This document shows positions 6,346 to 15,190 of a stretch of 64,000 bases of DNA, in pieces. The position numbers and the translations under genes were made by a program. Below the pieces are notes generated by a model, which was not told where the DNA came from, did not search any database, and saw only the letters and a list, made by a program, of their open reading frames with translations. The number at the start of each line of letters is the position of its first letter. The first letter of the stretch is position 1. The DNA is from Alphaproteobacteria bacterium. Its GTDB lineage: Bacteria > Pseudomonadota > Alphaproteobacteria > Rickettsiales > JADKJE01. Location of the stretch: contig JADKJE010000002.1 in the NCBI GenBank assembly GCA_016722515.1, forward strand, positions 682,001 through 746,000, written 5' to 3'.

Positions 6346-9223
6346 TTATTTTACGAAAATAGTGGTTAATCGTGGAATATTAGAACCTGTGTCATAAATC
6401 CATCCAGTTCTAACGGTAGCCGTCTTTCCATTCGGGCCCGTAATCGGCATATCTACGGTAAAGCGTTGTCCAAATTCATCGGCATTTCCTAAAGTAGCAG
6501 GATAATTTTTAACACCTTCTTTTACTTGTAAGATAAGATTGTCGGCGTTTGATTGATTATATCCCAATGCCGATTCAAAAACAGTAGCTTTATTCCCGCC
6601 TACCGGATGTTCAGGGTTTAACGCATAACCAGTTATTTTATTTTTATCAATTACCGCATTGTCTGCGTTTACCAATACATCTTTTGCTAAGCCATTCACT
6701 CCTTTGCCAACTGTGCCTTCAATCTCGCTTATAACCGAAGTTTTGACTAAATTTGTACCTGCCACTTCCAAAACTGCCTTAGTGGTTATCCCCAAAGCCG
6801 CTGGCGCGGCCATAACAGTACTCAGTACAGATATCGTTCCCAACGAATACGCATCCTCGGGTGATAATCCCTGACTTACATAATATTCTGCGGATGATTT
6901 GATCGCTGAAGTAATGACATCATTGACGGATTTTCCTACTGGAGAATCCATGATGATGGTTTGGATGGTCAGGCTTGAGCCTCCTTCCAGCAGTCCAATA
7001 GCTGCACCAATAGGACCACCGGCTATTGCTCCCATCACCGTAGGGATACCTATGACCACAGCAGCATTAATCGCTCCCAAACAATTACAGTGTTCTTGCA
7101 GGTAATTGATATCATTCAAGACGCTTGTGGCTAACTGCCCAGCAGCAAGTAAGCCATCACTCGCCTGAGGAGTTGCATAATATTCCGATATAATCTGTTC
7201 CGATGTTAAAGCCGGTAGCGAACTGCTGCTTACTTTAATCGTCGGCCCTACACCACCAAGCAAGTTAGGGTCGTGGTTTGCAATTTGATCAGCAGGGAAC
7301 CAGCGTAAGCCAGCTTCCGTCTGCACTGGCAATATGCCAGCATTAATAGCTTGGATAAATTCTATGGGGATATCATTGCCATAAATAGCTTTTAAAACTT
7401 CCATCCCATATTCCACATTGGCTAAATGCTGACCTTCCGGGGTTGATAATAAGGCATTGCGTTCTTCTGCGGATACTCCCTGTTGAGCTAGCTTTTGATC
7501 CAATGAGGCAAGTGCGCCCAATGTGACGCCTTGCGAAGAAGCTGCTCCAATCTTGCTGGCAATATCCGATATCATTTCAGATATGCTCTTCAACCCACTC
7601 AGCGGGATTTCTATATCCAGATGATCATGCTCATCGACCAGGATTTCCTGAACCTTGTTTACATCGCGGTTAACGCCATTCAGTTGGTCATCGGTTGCCG
7701 CCTGGCCTGCTATGGTGATGATTCCTGCGCCGATGGTGGCGTGGGTAACGCCGATTTTGGTGTCATCTTCTATCTTTAGGGACGGGGTATAGGATGAGGA
7801 TAAGTTAGAACCTGATCCAAAGACCGGTTGTCCTGGAGGCCCGCCAAAGCCAACGGCTATTCCAGCGCCGTCATAATGCCAGATATCTTCATCGGTTAAA
7901 TCGCTTACTTCCAGTGAACCGGTGTTTAAGGTGAGGTTGCCGCCGTCTGTGTAGGTGCCATCTTCTTGTGGAGTTGCTTGTGCGATCATAGCACCTGTTA
8001 GGGTTGTTTTGCCGGTGACATCAATATCAACTGAGTTAGTGCTGATAATCGATGTGACGTTATCCGTCCACTTCCTGTGCCCATCACCACTGCCGCTATA
8101 GGCATTTGCGCCAAATGTTGGTGATAAGCCATTAACACCATAACTAATACCCACACTCATGCCGCCGCTATGTTCGCTTTTACTGGTTTCCTGGGTGTTT
8201 TGTACTGATTCTACGTTGAGGTCGCCGTCTACATCCATATTCACATTCTGTGCCAGAATATTCGCTCCCTTTACAGTCGTGTCCTTACCGCTATGGCTAA
8301 TAAAATCATGTCCGGCGGTAATTTGCGTCTGCGTAAAATTGCTGCCGCTGGTTTCATATTTAGAGGAGCTGCTGGATATTCCAAGGCTGAGAGAAATGCT
8401 AGGCAGTAATTGTGATGGGTCCGTAAAGCCTTTGCTGGCTTTATACATCGATGCAAATTGCGAAGCTCCCTTAAACGCATCTGCTGCCGTTTGGATTCCT
8501 GCATAGCTGCCGGAACCTTTATCACCTAGCCCTTTTACAGAATCAATCAAGCCGGTAAATCCTTCCTGAATAGCAACGGTTACGCCGATGCTAGTCATCT
8601 TATGCGATTCGGCGTAGCTGTTATCAGCATCCAGTGCCAACAGGTTAATGTTATTATCGCTGTTGAGGATCACATCATGCCCGGCCTGTAATTGGCTGGA
8701 AAGGATGTTAATATCATCATGGGCATCCATCGTAATGTCATGGCCTGCTACCATTGCAGCTGATGCCGTTGGGGTTAGCAACAATATACTCCGCCTGCTT
8801 GCCGAAGATTTCTGTGGGGCCGTTTAAACTGGTGGTATTGGTGCCGGTGACTTCATTGAGGATAATATTCGCCTCATGGCCTGTGCTAAGATTAGAATTG
8901 CCAATAACAACACTGCCAAGGGTTGAGATTCCCTTTGACGCAGAATTATTCACAATCAAGCCTTCATTGCCAACTTGTAGATCGGTTAGTTGGTTATGGG
9001 AAACACCTGCAGCAGATGGTGTAGCAATATTTTCTACCGGTGTATGATTAAGCGATTCAGCAACAGTGGGTTGATTGGCTAAAGGAGCGGCTGTGTCCGG
9101 TGTAATCACAGTCTGTGCGTAGACGATGGACGCTAACATAGGTTGTAGTGCCAGTATTACAGACACCATTAACACAAGGCAGTGATGTAACTTTATTGAC
9201 AATTCTTGACCCAATTTTTTCAT
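6346..9223 (-). pseudogene. CdiA/FhaB-like two-partner-secretion toxin with large internal deletion; DUF6883-type C-terminal toxin
   Basis: The 5' part (9223 to about 8750, 161 codons) encodes a long signal peptide (M-K-K-L-G-Q-E-L ... V-Y-A-Q) and a TPS domain with G-L-I-V-N-N-S, G-N-S-N-L, N-E-V-T-G-T-N and A-N-P-N-G-I-S-C, all diagnostic of FhaB/CdiA-type exoproteins. It then stops in an altered frame (...C-N-G-S-R-P-stop). The 3' part (about 8752 to 6346) is in another frame and encodes haemagglutinin-type repeats (A-G-H-D-I/V motifs), a hydrophobic segment, and a terminal ~93-residue domain starting Y-A-L-N-P-E-H-P-V-G-G-N-K-A and ending R-L-T-T-I-F, which looks like DUF6883. A complete CdiA would be thousands of residues, so most of the shaft is deleted and the join is out of frame. 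A DUF4926-type immunity gene follows. No TpsB/CdiB transporter gene is in the window. Confidence 0.8.
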
Positions 9224-9268
9224 AAATACCGAATGCGAATTAATGGCTATTTCCCATAGAAGGAAAAT

Positions 9269-9297
9269 TGTATACTATGGTATAAAGTTGAAAACAA
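9269..9297 (-). promoter_or_regulatory. Candidate promoter of the CdiA/FhaB-like gene
   Basis: On the minus strand TTGTTT (9297-9292) and TATACA (9274-9269) are separated by 17 bases, about 46 bases upstream of the ATG at 9223. The fit to a sigma-70 consensus is moderate. Confidence 0.4.
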
Positions 9298-9592
9298 GGA
9301 ATTATTTTCAATTGGAAGTTAAATGGAGGGTTGGCTCATTTTTATATGTAAGTTAGCGAATACCTGTTTTTCTTTTTCATGAAAGGCTACCGCTCTTGTT
9401 CTTCTTGGATCGTATGTACTCAAAGGAACATACCAAATCTCAGCGGGACACCAAAATCAACATTCCTTAATCAATAACATATTGATTTATCATGATCTGT
9501 AATTTTAAATCTCAGTAGCCGATGAAAACAAGAAGAAGTGTTATTATTCCTTGAAATCTTTAGGATTAAAGACGGTCAGCGGATAACGGGCC
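9298..9592. other. Intergenic region between toxin modules
   Basis: About 300 bp between the CdiA-like promoter region and the stop codon of the next gene. I see no gene, RNA or clear repeat in it. Confidence 0.4.
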
Positions 9593-10321
9593 TCATTCGG
9601 CTTTATAATCAATTGAATCCAATTTTACACCTTCTTCAATTGCTTTGATTCTAAAGCCTTCTTGTTCTAAGTAGCGTATTAACCCTTGAGCATAATAAGG
9701 ATCATTTCTTTCAAATGATTCAAGCCTAGTACCATATCTTCTCATCCCTGACTTCATTTCAGGTATGGGTCTTACATCGCTCAAAAAATATATTTGAAAT
9801 ACTGAATTCTTATCAACCATATGTTCAAAATTATATAGTAACCATCGACAAGCATTATCGGGCGGCGATGCCCATATATAATGATGTTTATCAATGGTTA
9901 TATAACCACAATCAAGGGGAAATACTAATTTGTGTTTTATGTAACCTTCTTTAAGCGCTATTGGAGTTTGAAGATAATTTAAGTAATTTCCTTTTTTAGA
10001 GGATTTGTTACTAAGATAATCCGCATCATTGATGATATTTCTATGAATAATCTTTAAAGTATCTCGGTTTATTTCAATATTCTCTAATTTTTCTTCGGGT
10101 GTGTCTTTTCCAAATCCTCCAGGAACAGCATCACCGGTATACATAATATTTATACGGACAGGATACTTATACTCTTTTTTAATATTCGGCCAAAATCTAT
10201 CATAGCTTTCTTTTTTTATTTCTGTAGCTTCCTGAGCTTTTAATGATAAGCAAGGTAGAAGAATAAAAATTAGTAAAGCTACTGAATTATAACATGTATT
10301 AATTATTATATTTTTAATCAT
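9593..10321 (-). CDS. Secreted protein coupled to metalloprotease toxin; candidate periplasmic immunity protein
   Basis: 242 residues from the ATG at 10321, which overlaps the TGA of the upstream toxin gene as ATGA and has an AGGA six bases before it. This start gives a signal peptide (M-I-K-N-I-I-I-N ... L-L-P-C-L-S-L-K-A before Q-E-A-T). The mature part shares P-L-D-C-G-Y-I-T-I-D-K, W, C-R-W-L-L-Y-N-F and D-P-Y-Y-A-Q-G-L-I-x-x-L-E with its paralogue at 5077-5826. No known family is recognised. The stop/start overlap with a CdiA C-terminus is the classical position for an immunity gene. A signal peptide is unusual for CDI immunity proteins and would suggest that the protease acts in the periplasm or outer membrane. 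Confidence 0.75.
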   Translation of the reverse strand: MIKNIIINTCYNSVALLIFILLPCLSLKAQEATEIKKESYDRFWPNIKKEYKYPVRINIMYTGDAVPGGFGKDTPEEKLENIEINRDTLKIIHRNIINDADYLSNKSSKKGNYLNYLQTPIALKEGYIKHKLVFPLDCGYITIDKHHYIWASPPDNACRWLLYNFEHMVDKNSVFQIYFLSDVRPIPEMKSGMRRYGTRLESFERNDPYYAQGLIRYLEQEGFRIKAIEEGVKLDSIDYKAE

Positions 10322-11466
10322 TGCTGTCCTAAGCTCCATTTGTTCAAATCGTTTCTTAGTTTGTTTTGTATTTTATAGGCTTGGCTTTCAACGGGTTGGA
10401 CATAATATAAAGCTCCGCTGTTAACATAACTGGCTTTATTAATAGCATAAATCATCGCATTTAAAGTTTGAGGATCATTTAAATCGGTGTTTTCAACATT
10501 AATAGGAACAGTAGTAGGGTATCCGCCTATTACAGTATTAACTTGATCAGCTTGGTATGCATGAATCATTTCATGGCTAATTAAAGAAACCACGCTTGAA
10601 AATGTAGAATTTTTCATGCCTGTTCTTAAATAATTGGGGTCAATATATATGGTTCCATCCTTATGTGCCATCTGTGAGTCACCATATTTTGCTGTTGAAG
10701 AAATGCTTACTGTTGGGACTGAGCTTAACCCTAATACTGAAGCTACCGTTGTTGCCACCATAACAGTTAAGTCCTTCATATAAGCTGGATCACTCTTTTT
10801 AGCAGCAAACTGATCATAGAAATCCTTAAATCCAGGATCGTGTGTCAATTCATCATATAATCTATCGGGAAGATTTTGAATGATTTTTCCATCATTTCCA
10901 TAGAAATTATATTTGTCTGGCAGTGAACTCACAACGGCTAATTTTAATTCATCTACTCTAGAGTTTTTTGAACTATCGCAATAAGCTAAAGCCAAGTATA
11001 AAGATAATTTTTCCTGCATCGACATTGCTTTAATTGTTGCCTCTATCTCTGGATCCGTTTTCGACAATAAATCGGCAGCCTCTGCTTTTGCCTTGTTTAA
11101 GTCTTCCAAGCTTATAATTGATCCAGCTTGAGCCAGCATAATGGCATCCTTTCTTTGTTCATCCGTCAATCCTGAATCTGCCAGTATTTTAGCAATCTCG
11201 GCTTTGGTTGCTCCTGCTCTAATTTTAGCAACAATATCATCGGCCATATCCGCAATATCTTTAAACCCACTCAGCGGGATTTCTATATCTAGATGATCAT
11301 GCTCATCCACCAGGATTTCTTGTACGTTGTTCACATCGCGGTTAACGCCATTCAGTTGGTCATTGGTTGCCGCCTGGCCTGCTATGGTGATGGTTCCTGC
11401 GCCGATGGTGGCGTGGGTAACGCCGATTTTGGTGTCATCGGCCTGCTCTAAAATGAAGTGCAACAC
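10318..11466 (-). CDS. Orphan CdiA C-terminal module with HExxH metalloprotease toxin domain
   Basis: 382 codons from a GTG at 11466 that is itself part of an IS-end sequence. Residues ~10-68 are nearly the same as the pretoxin region of the CdiA-like gene at 6346-9223 (D-D-T-K-I-G-V-T-H-A-T-I-G-A-G ... D-I-E-I-P-L-S-G). After that the sequence is unrelated. A metalloprotease motif S-L-I-S-H-E-M-I-H-A-Y-Q has H298-E299-x-x-H302, and a downstream P-V-E-S-Q-A-Y offers E360 as a gluzincin-type third zinc ligand. There is no signal peptide or TPS domain, so it cannot be exported alone. It looks like an alternative toxin cassette stored for recombination into a full-length CdiA, as described for orphan cdiA-CT modules in other bacteria. 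Confidence 0.75.
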   Translation of the reverse strand: MLHFILEQADDTKIGVTHATIGAGTITIAGQAATNDQLNGVNRDVNNVQEILVDEHDHLDIEIPLSGFKDIADMADDIVAKIRAGATKAEIAKILADSGLTDEQRKDAIMLAQAGSIISLEDLNKAKAEAADLLSKTDPEIEATIKAMSMQEKLSLYLALAYCDSSKNSRVDELKLAVVSSLPDKYNFYGNDGKIIQNLPDRLYDELTHDPGFKDFYDQFAAKKSDPAYMKDLTVMVATTVASVLGLSSVPTVSISSTAKYGDSQMAHKDGTIYIDPNYLRTGMKNSTFSSVVSLISHEMIHAYQADQVNTVIGGYPTTVPINVENTDLNDPQTLNAMIYAINKASYVNSGALYYVQPVESQAYKIQNKLRNDLNKWSLGQQ

Positions 11467-11649
11467 CTAATGATGTTTGTTGTTAAAGACAAGGATATCA
11501 AGCTCCAGGAATGTGTTATGGAACACATGCAGAACCATTTCTGGACACCTGAGCAATTCGCCGCGATCAACACCACATTGGGCATGCCCAATGTGGTGTT
11601 GATCGCGAAACCAAAAGCAGTTATAAGAAACTCAGGACTCTACTTCTAA
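11440..11649 (+). mobile_element. Remnant of an IS30-like element with its end and a fold-back palindrome
   Basis: 11440-11467 carries an IS-end-like sequence that recurs in reverse orientation at 42940-42967 with one mismatch in 28 bases; similarity continues for ~34 bases beyond. The plus-strand frame starting at 11458 reads V-M-E-H-M-Q-N-H-F-W-T-P-E-Q-F-A, recalling the V-x-x-x-L-x-x-x-W-S-P-E-Q-I motif of IS30 transposases. It then runs into a perfect 46-bp palindrome and ends. The IS30 assignment is tentative. Confidence 0.45.
11562..11607. repeat. Perfect 46-bp palindrome
   Basis: The 23-base arm beginning cgcgatcaacaccacattgg is followed immediately by its exact reverse complement, with no loop and no mismatch, centred on gggcatgccc. 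The symmetry stops at 11561/11608. It lies inside the IS30-like remnant and has no T-run, so it is not an ordinary terminator. Confidence 0.95.
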
Positions 11650-11700
11650 CTGGTACAACATTTGGGAGCACCTCAGAACAAGTCAGAAACGAGGGGTATT

Positions 11701-12369
11701 ATGATAAATCCTATCCCTCAAGAATCCCCTTCAACGTCAATCTTTAAGTTTAGAGGCATTCCTCTTACCTTCTATGAAATTGATAACAAGCCCTGGATCA
11801 CAGCAAAACAGTTAAGCAAAGCCCTGGGTTGTTTTAGTCGTCATCGAGCAGAAAAACTATACTATCAATTCAAGTTCTTTTTCGATGCATCGATGACCAA
11901 GAAGGTTAAGGCAACAATGATTCGATTAGAAGGGAATGATGTGCTTCTATTCTCAGAGCAGGGAGCCATTAATATTGCAATGATGGCTCATACGGATATG
12001 TCTAATTTTTTCTTGCATTGGATAACACAAACCCTTCGTATCTTTAAAGATAAACCAACCTATGAATTTCAACCATTCAATCCTAAATACCAGGTTAGCG
12101 CATCCATGTTTAAAGCTATTCATGAAGTGCTGGAAACGGTCAAGATTCGCCTAGATGCTGTTGCAGCTATTGATACTAATCACAAACAATCAACATGGCT
12201 GAGGGACAAATTGATTGATGAAGCTAAACTAGAAGTTAGCGTTATCACTCATGGACTTTATGCTAAACAGTATCCAGCAATTTATGTATCACCATTTAAC
12301 CATGAGGCTAATTCAAAAGCAGAACAATTTCAGAAAATCGAAAGGAACAACATCAAAATCAACACTTAA
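11701..12369 (+). CDS. BRO-N/phage antirepressor-like protein
   Basis: 222 residues from the ATG at 11701, which is preceded by GAGGGG eight bases upstream; the frame could extend 13 codons further. Residues ~12-55 (F-K-F-R-G-I-P-L-T-F-Y-E-I, then P-W-I-T-A-K-Q-L-S-K-A-L-G) follow the BRO-N/phage antirepressor pattern of a short beta hairpin plus helix. The later F-S-E-Q-G-A-I-N ... F-L-H-W-I-T-Q-T-L-R-I-F matches the second half of that domain (L-x-E-x-G-L-Y ... F-x-x-W-V-T-x-E-V-L). Such proteins are DNA-binding regulators carried by phages and mobile islands. The C-terminal ~85 residues are unassigned. Its place between an IS remnant and a tRNA fits an integrated element. Confidence 0.6.
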   Translation: MINPIPQESPSTSIFKFRGIPLTFYEIDNKPWITAKQLSKALGCFSRHRAEKLYYQFKFFFDASMTKKVKATMIRLEGNDVLLFSEQGAINIAMMAHTDMSNFFLHWITQTLRIFKDKPTYEFQPFNPKYQVSASMFKAIHEVLETVKIRLDAVAAIDTNHKQSTWLRDKLIDEAKLEVSVITHGLYAKQYPAIYVSPFNHEANSKAEQFQKIERNNIKINT

Positions 12370-12411
12370 CAAGGTTTAATATTTTGTGTGATAGCCACAG
12401 ATAAACACTGT

Positions 12412-13068
12412 CTAATGGCTATTACCTGTTTTTCTCTCGTTCACTACCCCGATGATACAGTTCTTACTAATTTTTTCTGTATTCTTAATTTCTGGAACCA
12501 GTCCAGTTTGCGAAACGAGTATGTTGACTGGTAGTGCTTTAATAGAATATATTGTTCCCAAGAAGAAGAAAAACAAAGCACTTAAGGTTAAAATAATAGC
12601 CACAACTTCAAGAACATTGGCGTAAGAAACCCATCTATTGACTTTCTTTCTATGATATTGTTCTTTAGCAGACCAATCCTGAGGAACGGCCCTTTGGCGT
12701 TCGATGAAATGGCAAATATTAAGTGTCCAATACCGGCAATTTGATTCTTCTATACAACTCCTAGCTACAAAAGAAGAGGACAGGTAGCCGAAAAGGTAAA
12801 CGCTTAAAACGGATAAAATACTGAATACAAAAAAGACCATGCCAGCTCCTAACATATCCGGGTTAATTTTTGATATTCGAAAGGCCGTAATAAAGGTAGG
12901 TATTAATGATAGCGCGCCTGCATTTAGGATAACGATGGTGCGCAATCCTGTACTTGCATAATTGTTCGCCAAGTCGACCAATTTAAATTGGTGTAGTCTT
13001 ATTTCATTTCGTTGATTTTGTTGTTTCTCTTCCAAAAGCTTATTGGATTCAATTTCTGTCTCCAGCAT
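12412..13068 (-). CDS. Inner-membrane protein of unknown function, three membrane segments
   Basis: 218 residues. A charged, glutamine-rich N-terminal helix (E-E-K-Q-Q-N-Q-R-N-E) is followed by hydrophobic segments at roughly 43-65 (I-V-I-L-N-A-G-A-L-S-L-I), 75-98 (M-V-F-F-V-F-S-I-L-S-V-L) and 150-173 (V-V-A-I-I-L-T-L-S-A-L-F-F-F-F). This topology is common among small hypothetical membrane proteins in mobile islands. I do not recognise the family. It is convergent with the BRO-like gene. Confidence 0.65.
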   Translation of the reverse strand: MLETEIESNKLLEEKQQNQRNEIRLHQFKLVDLANNYASTGLRTIVILNAGALSLIPTFITAFRISKINPDMLGAGMVFFVFSILSVLSVYLFGYLSSSFVARSCIEESNCRYWTLNICHFIERQRAVPQDWSAKEQYHRKKVNRWVSYANVLEVVAIILTLSALFFFFLGTIYSIKALPVNILVSQTGLVPEIKNTEKISKNCIIGVVNERKTGNSH

Positions 13069-13290
13069 TTAAATTATCCACATAAAAAAAGTGCCCAAAT
13101 CTTCCAAGGAAAGGACGCCAATTGAATCAAGGTATTTTGACTTATAGCCTAAAAAGAGCCGGATGCAATATTATTATTATGGGATCTGTTAGATAGGAAC
13201 CAAAAGAAAACCCAAATTGAAGGTAGCAACGGGGTAGCAACGGAGATTTTTTGGGAAAACTGTAAAGGGGCTAAAACCCTTAATTTGATT
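13069..13290. other. Island/tRNA junction
   Basis: No gene seen. A near-perfect 11-12 bp tandem duplication (ggtagcaacggg, gtagcaacggag) lies at about 13223-13246, some 45 bp from the 3' end of the tRNA gene. Because tRNA 3' ends are common integration sites, this segment is where an attachment site would be expected; I could not identify a matching copy at the left edge. Confidence 0.3.
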
Positions 13291-13367
<77 letters not shown>

Positions 13368-13404
13368 ACACTTAAAAAGTTTTGGAAACTTTAATAGGAT
13401 ATCC

Positions 13405-13433
13405 TTTATACACCCCTTTAGCCTAAGCTGCAA
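13405..13433 (-). promoter_or_regulatory. Promoter of initiator tRNA gene
   Basis: On the minus strand TTGCAG (13433-13428) and TATAAA (13410-13405) are spaced by 17 bases. The expected transcription start lies about 30 bases upstream of the mature tRNA 5' end. Confidence 0.65.
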
Positions 13434-13885
13434 GCACTATCTCAGAAAGTTTGTAGAAGGCTAGTTTTGGTGGCTCTATCGCCAGTTATTGGTGGTTAAA
13501 TGGCTGATCATTTAATTCAGAGGGTGGCAAAATGGGTGCTTTCGGGTGGGATGCTGCAGATAAAAAGGGGAACCATCCTCGCTTTACGAGGATTGAAGAC
13601 ATCATGATATCAGGCCAGATGTTCCAGAACATAAACCTGTGCATCTCGTTGGTCTAGACGGGGCTGTGTATAGGAACACATGGAAGCTATATGCCCATGG
13701 AATAACACAAAGGATGCCAGCATTATTCCAACAATGTAAAGGTAAAGCAGCAACGTCACTTTAGTGCCGGTTTGTATGGCGTATCGTTAAAGATTGTTTA
13801 CCATTGAGTGGTTGTAATATGGCCCCTTTTGTGTAAGATGCGCGGCGTTGGGAATGCGTTGTCTTGTGATGAGGGAGAAGAAGTT
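13434..13885. other. 450-bp stretch without a recognised gene
   Basis: A 35-codon frame starts at 13501 (+), and a start-less frame of about 53 codons follows, ending near 13764 (containing V-H-L-V-G-L-D-G-A-V-Y-R). Neither is recognised. The second could be the tail of a decayed gene. A short hairpin cctcgctttacgagg lies at about 13578. Confidence 0.3.
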
Positions 13886-15136
13886 ATGTTAGCAAAATAT
13901 TATAAGCCTTTGAGTGTGGGATTATACTCAACAACAAACGTTGGGCGGTGGGTATCAAGTGTGGTGGCCTCGCGGCCTGTCTATCGTCCTCCTTTTGAAT
14001 TAGAAAAGTACCTTACCCTTATTGAACAAGAAACAAAAGGTCACAACCTTGTCTATCGGGCCAATCGCAAGAGTAAGACTGACAATAAAAGCAGTGTCCA
14101 AGTTGAAAATTACCACGTAAAGTCATTGGTACAGACCAATAGTTACCTACGGATGGATGATCAGTTAAACGATCTGTTTTACATTAGAAAAGAATGCCTG
14201 GCTTTGCGATTGGGGAAATTATTAGCACCTAAGCATGTGCCCGATGCTTATATAGCCTATGGCATAGTTAATGATAAGCGAGTACCATTGATTGTCACCA
14301 ACACCTGGCCTGATTATTACGATGCTGAACATTTTGATTGGAGCACACCTTTTCGTGTGAATGCACGAGGAGTGACAACCGTCCATATTCATGAAATTGC
14401 CGACCCAGAAAGAGGCACTCATGTCAGCGATGAGATTAAAGAACTCGAAGTGTATGGACGAATAGATATTAAATATTTGCTCACAACAGCTGATAATGGA
14501 GACACCGAAAATTATCGACAAAATGTGGGAGTCATTTTCGGAAAACCGACTAAGAGCATGCATGGAAGCTTGGTGTATCCACTAGGAGTGATCGATGCTG
14601 AATGGTGGATGCCAACCGACATTCAGCGTCGATTGAGGCAAGATCCTAATAAGGAACGGATGGAAGGAAGCCCATGGTTGGTAGCAACTGATTTGGTGCG
14701 TTCACATTTCCACGATTTGCTTGGGCATGCGGCAGATGACACCCATTATCATGCTTTTCCTACGGCGATTAAAGCCCTCGATTTATCAACCCTGCCTTTA
14801 ATTAACCGCGCAGTGGCCCGGCAGAGAACGATGAAAAAATATGAGGAAATCATCACGCCGCAAACTATCATGAACGTGGCTGCTTCTGTTTTTCCAGAGG
14901 ATTTACCTCGGGAGGAACGACACGCATTATCGGGAATCTTAACGCGGTTTCTACAGCGTGGCTTTATCGTCAGCAAGGCAAATTCAATGCTGCACCAGTT
15001 ACAGACCAGTATCACCGAGCCAGAATTCTTATCACAACGCCGTGACATGGAAAAAGAATTGCAGTCTCGTTTTGATGACCAGTTTTCAAAGAAAACGGAA
15101 ATAAAGGAAATAAGTGGTGGTTTTGGACGTTGCTGA
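13886..15136 (+). CDS. Protein of unknown function, large soluble
   Basis: 416 residues from the ATG at 13886, chosen because GAGGGAGAAG lies just upstream; the frame is open a further 26 codons. No signal peptide, no membrane segment. The middle has R-K-E-C-L-A-L-R-L-G-K-L-L-A-P-K-H-V-P-D and later Y-P-L-G-V-I-D-A-E-W-W, a layout (conserved E in a helix, V-P, then a D in the core) faintly like atypical kinase folds. I do not rely on that. The C-terminal ~100 residues are helical with R-D-M-E-K-E-L. The gene 15191-15766 follows 54 bp later on the same strand and may be co-transcribed. Possible effector; no known family. Confidence 0.6.
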   Translation: MLAKYYKPLSVGLYSTTNVGRWVSSVVASRPVYRPPFELEKYLTLIEQETKGHNLVYRANRKSKTDNKSSVQVENYHVKSLVQTNSYLRMDDQLNDLFYIRKECLALRLGKLLAPKHVPDAYIAYGIVNDKRVPLIVTNTWPDYYDAEHFDWSTPFRVNARGVTTVHIHEIADPERGTHVSDEIKELEVYGRIDIKYLLTTADNGDTENYRQNVGVIFGKPTKSMHGSLVYPLGVIDAEWWMPTDIQRRLRQDPNKERMEGSPWLVATDLVRSHFHDLLGHAADDTHYHAFPTAIKALDLSTLPLINRAVARQRTMKKYEEIITPQTIMNVAASVFPEDLPREERHALSGILTRFLQRGFIVSKANSMLHQLQTSITEPEFLSQRRDMEKELQSRFDDQFSKKTEIKEISGGFGRC

Positions 15137-15190
15137 TTTACAGGAAATTATATTATTCTAGAATATATATAGGGCGGTGTTGAGGATTAT

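Noticed and set aside
8159..8506. 115-codon plus-strand frame inside the CdiA-like gene
   Set aside because: Shadow of the haemagglutinin-repeat coding sequence on the minus strand.
14222..14563. 113-codon minus-strand frame
   Set aside because: Lies wholly inside the 416-residue plus-strand gene, with no start context or family match.
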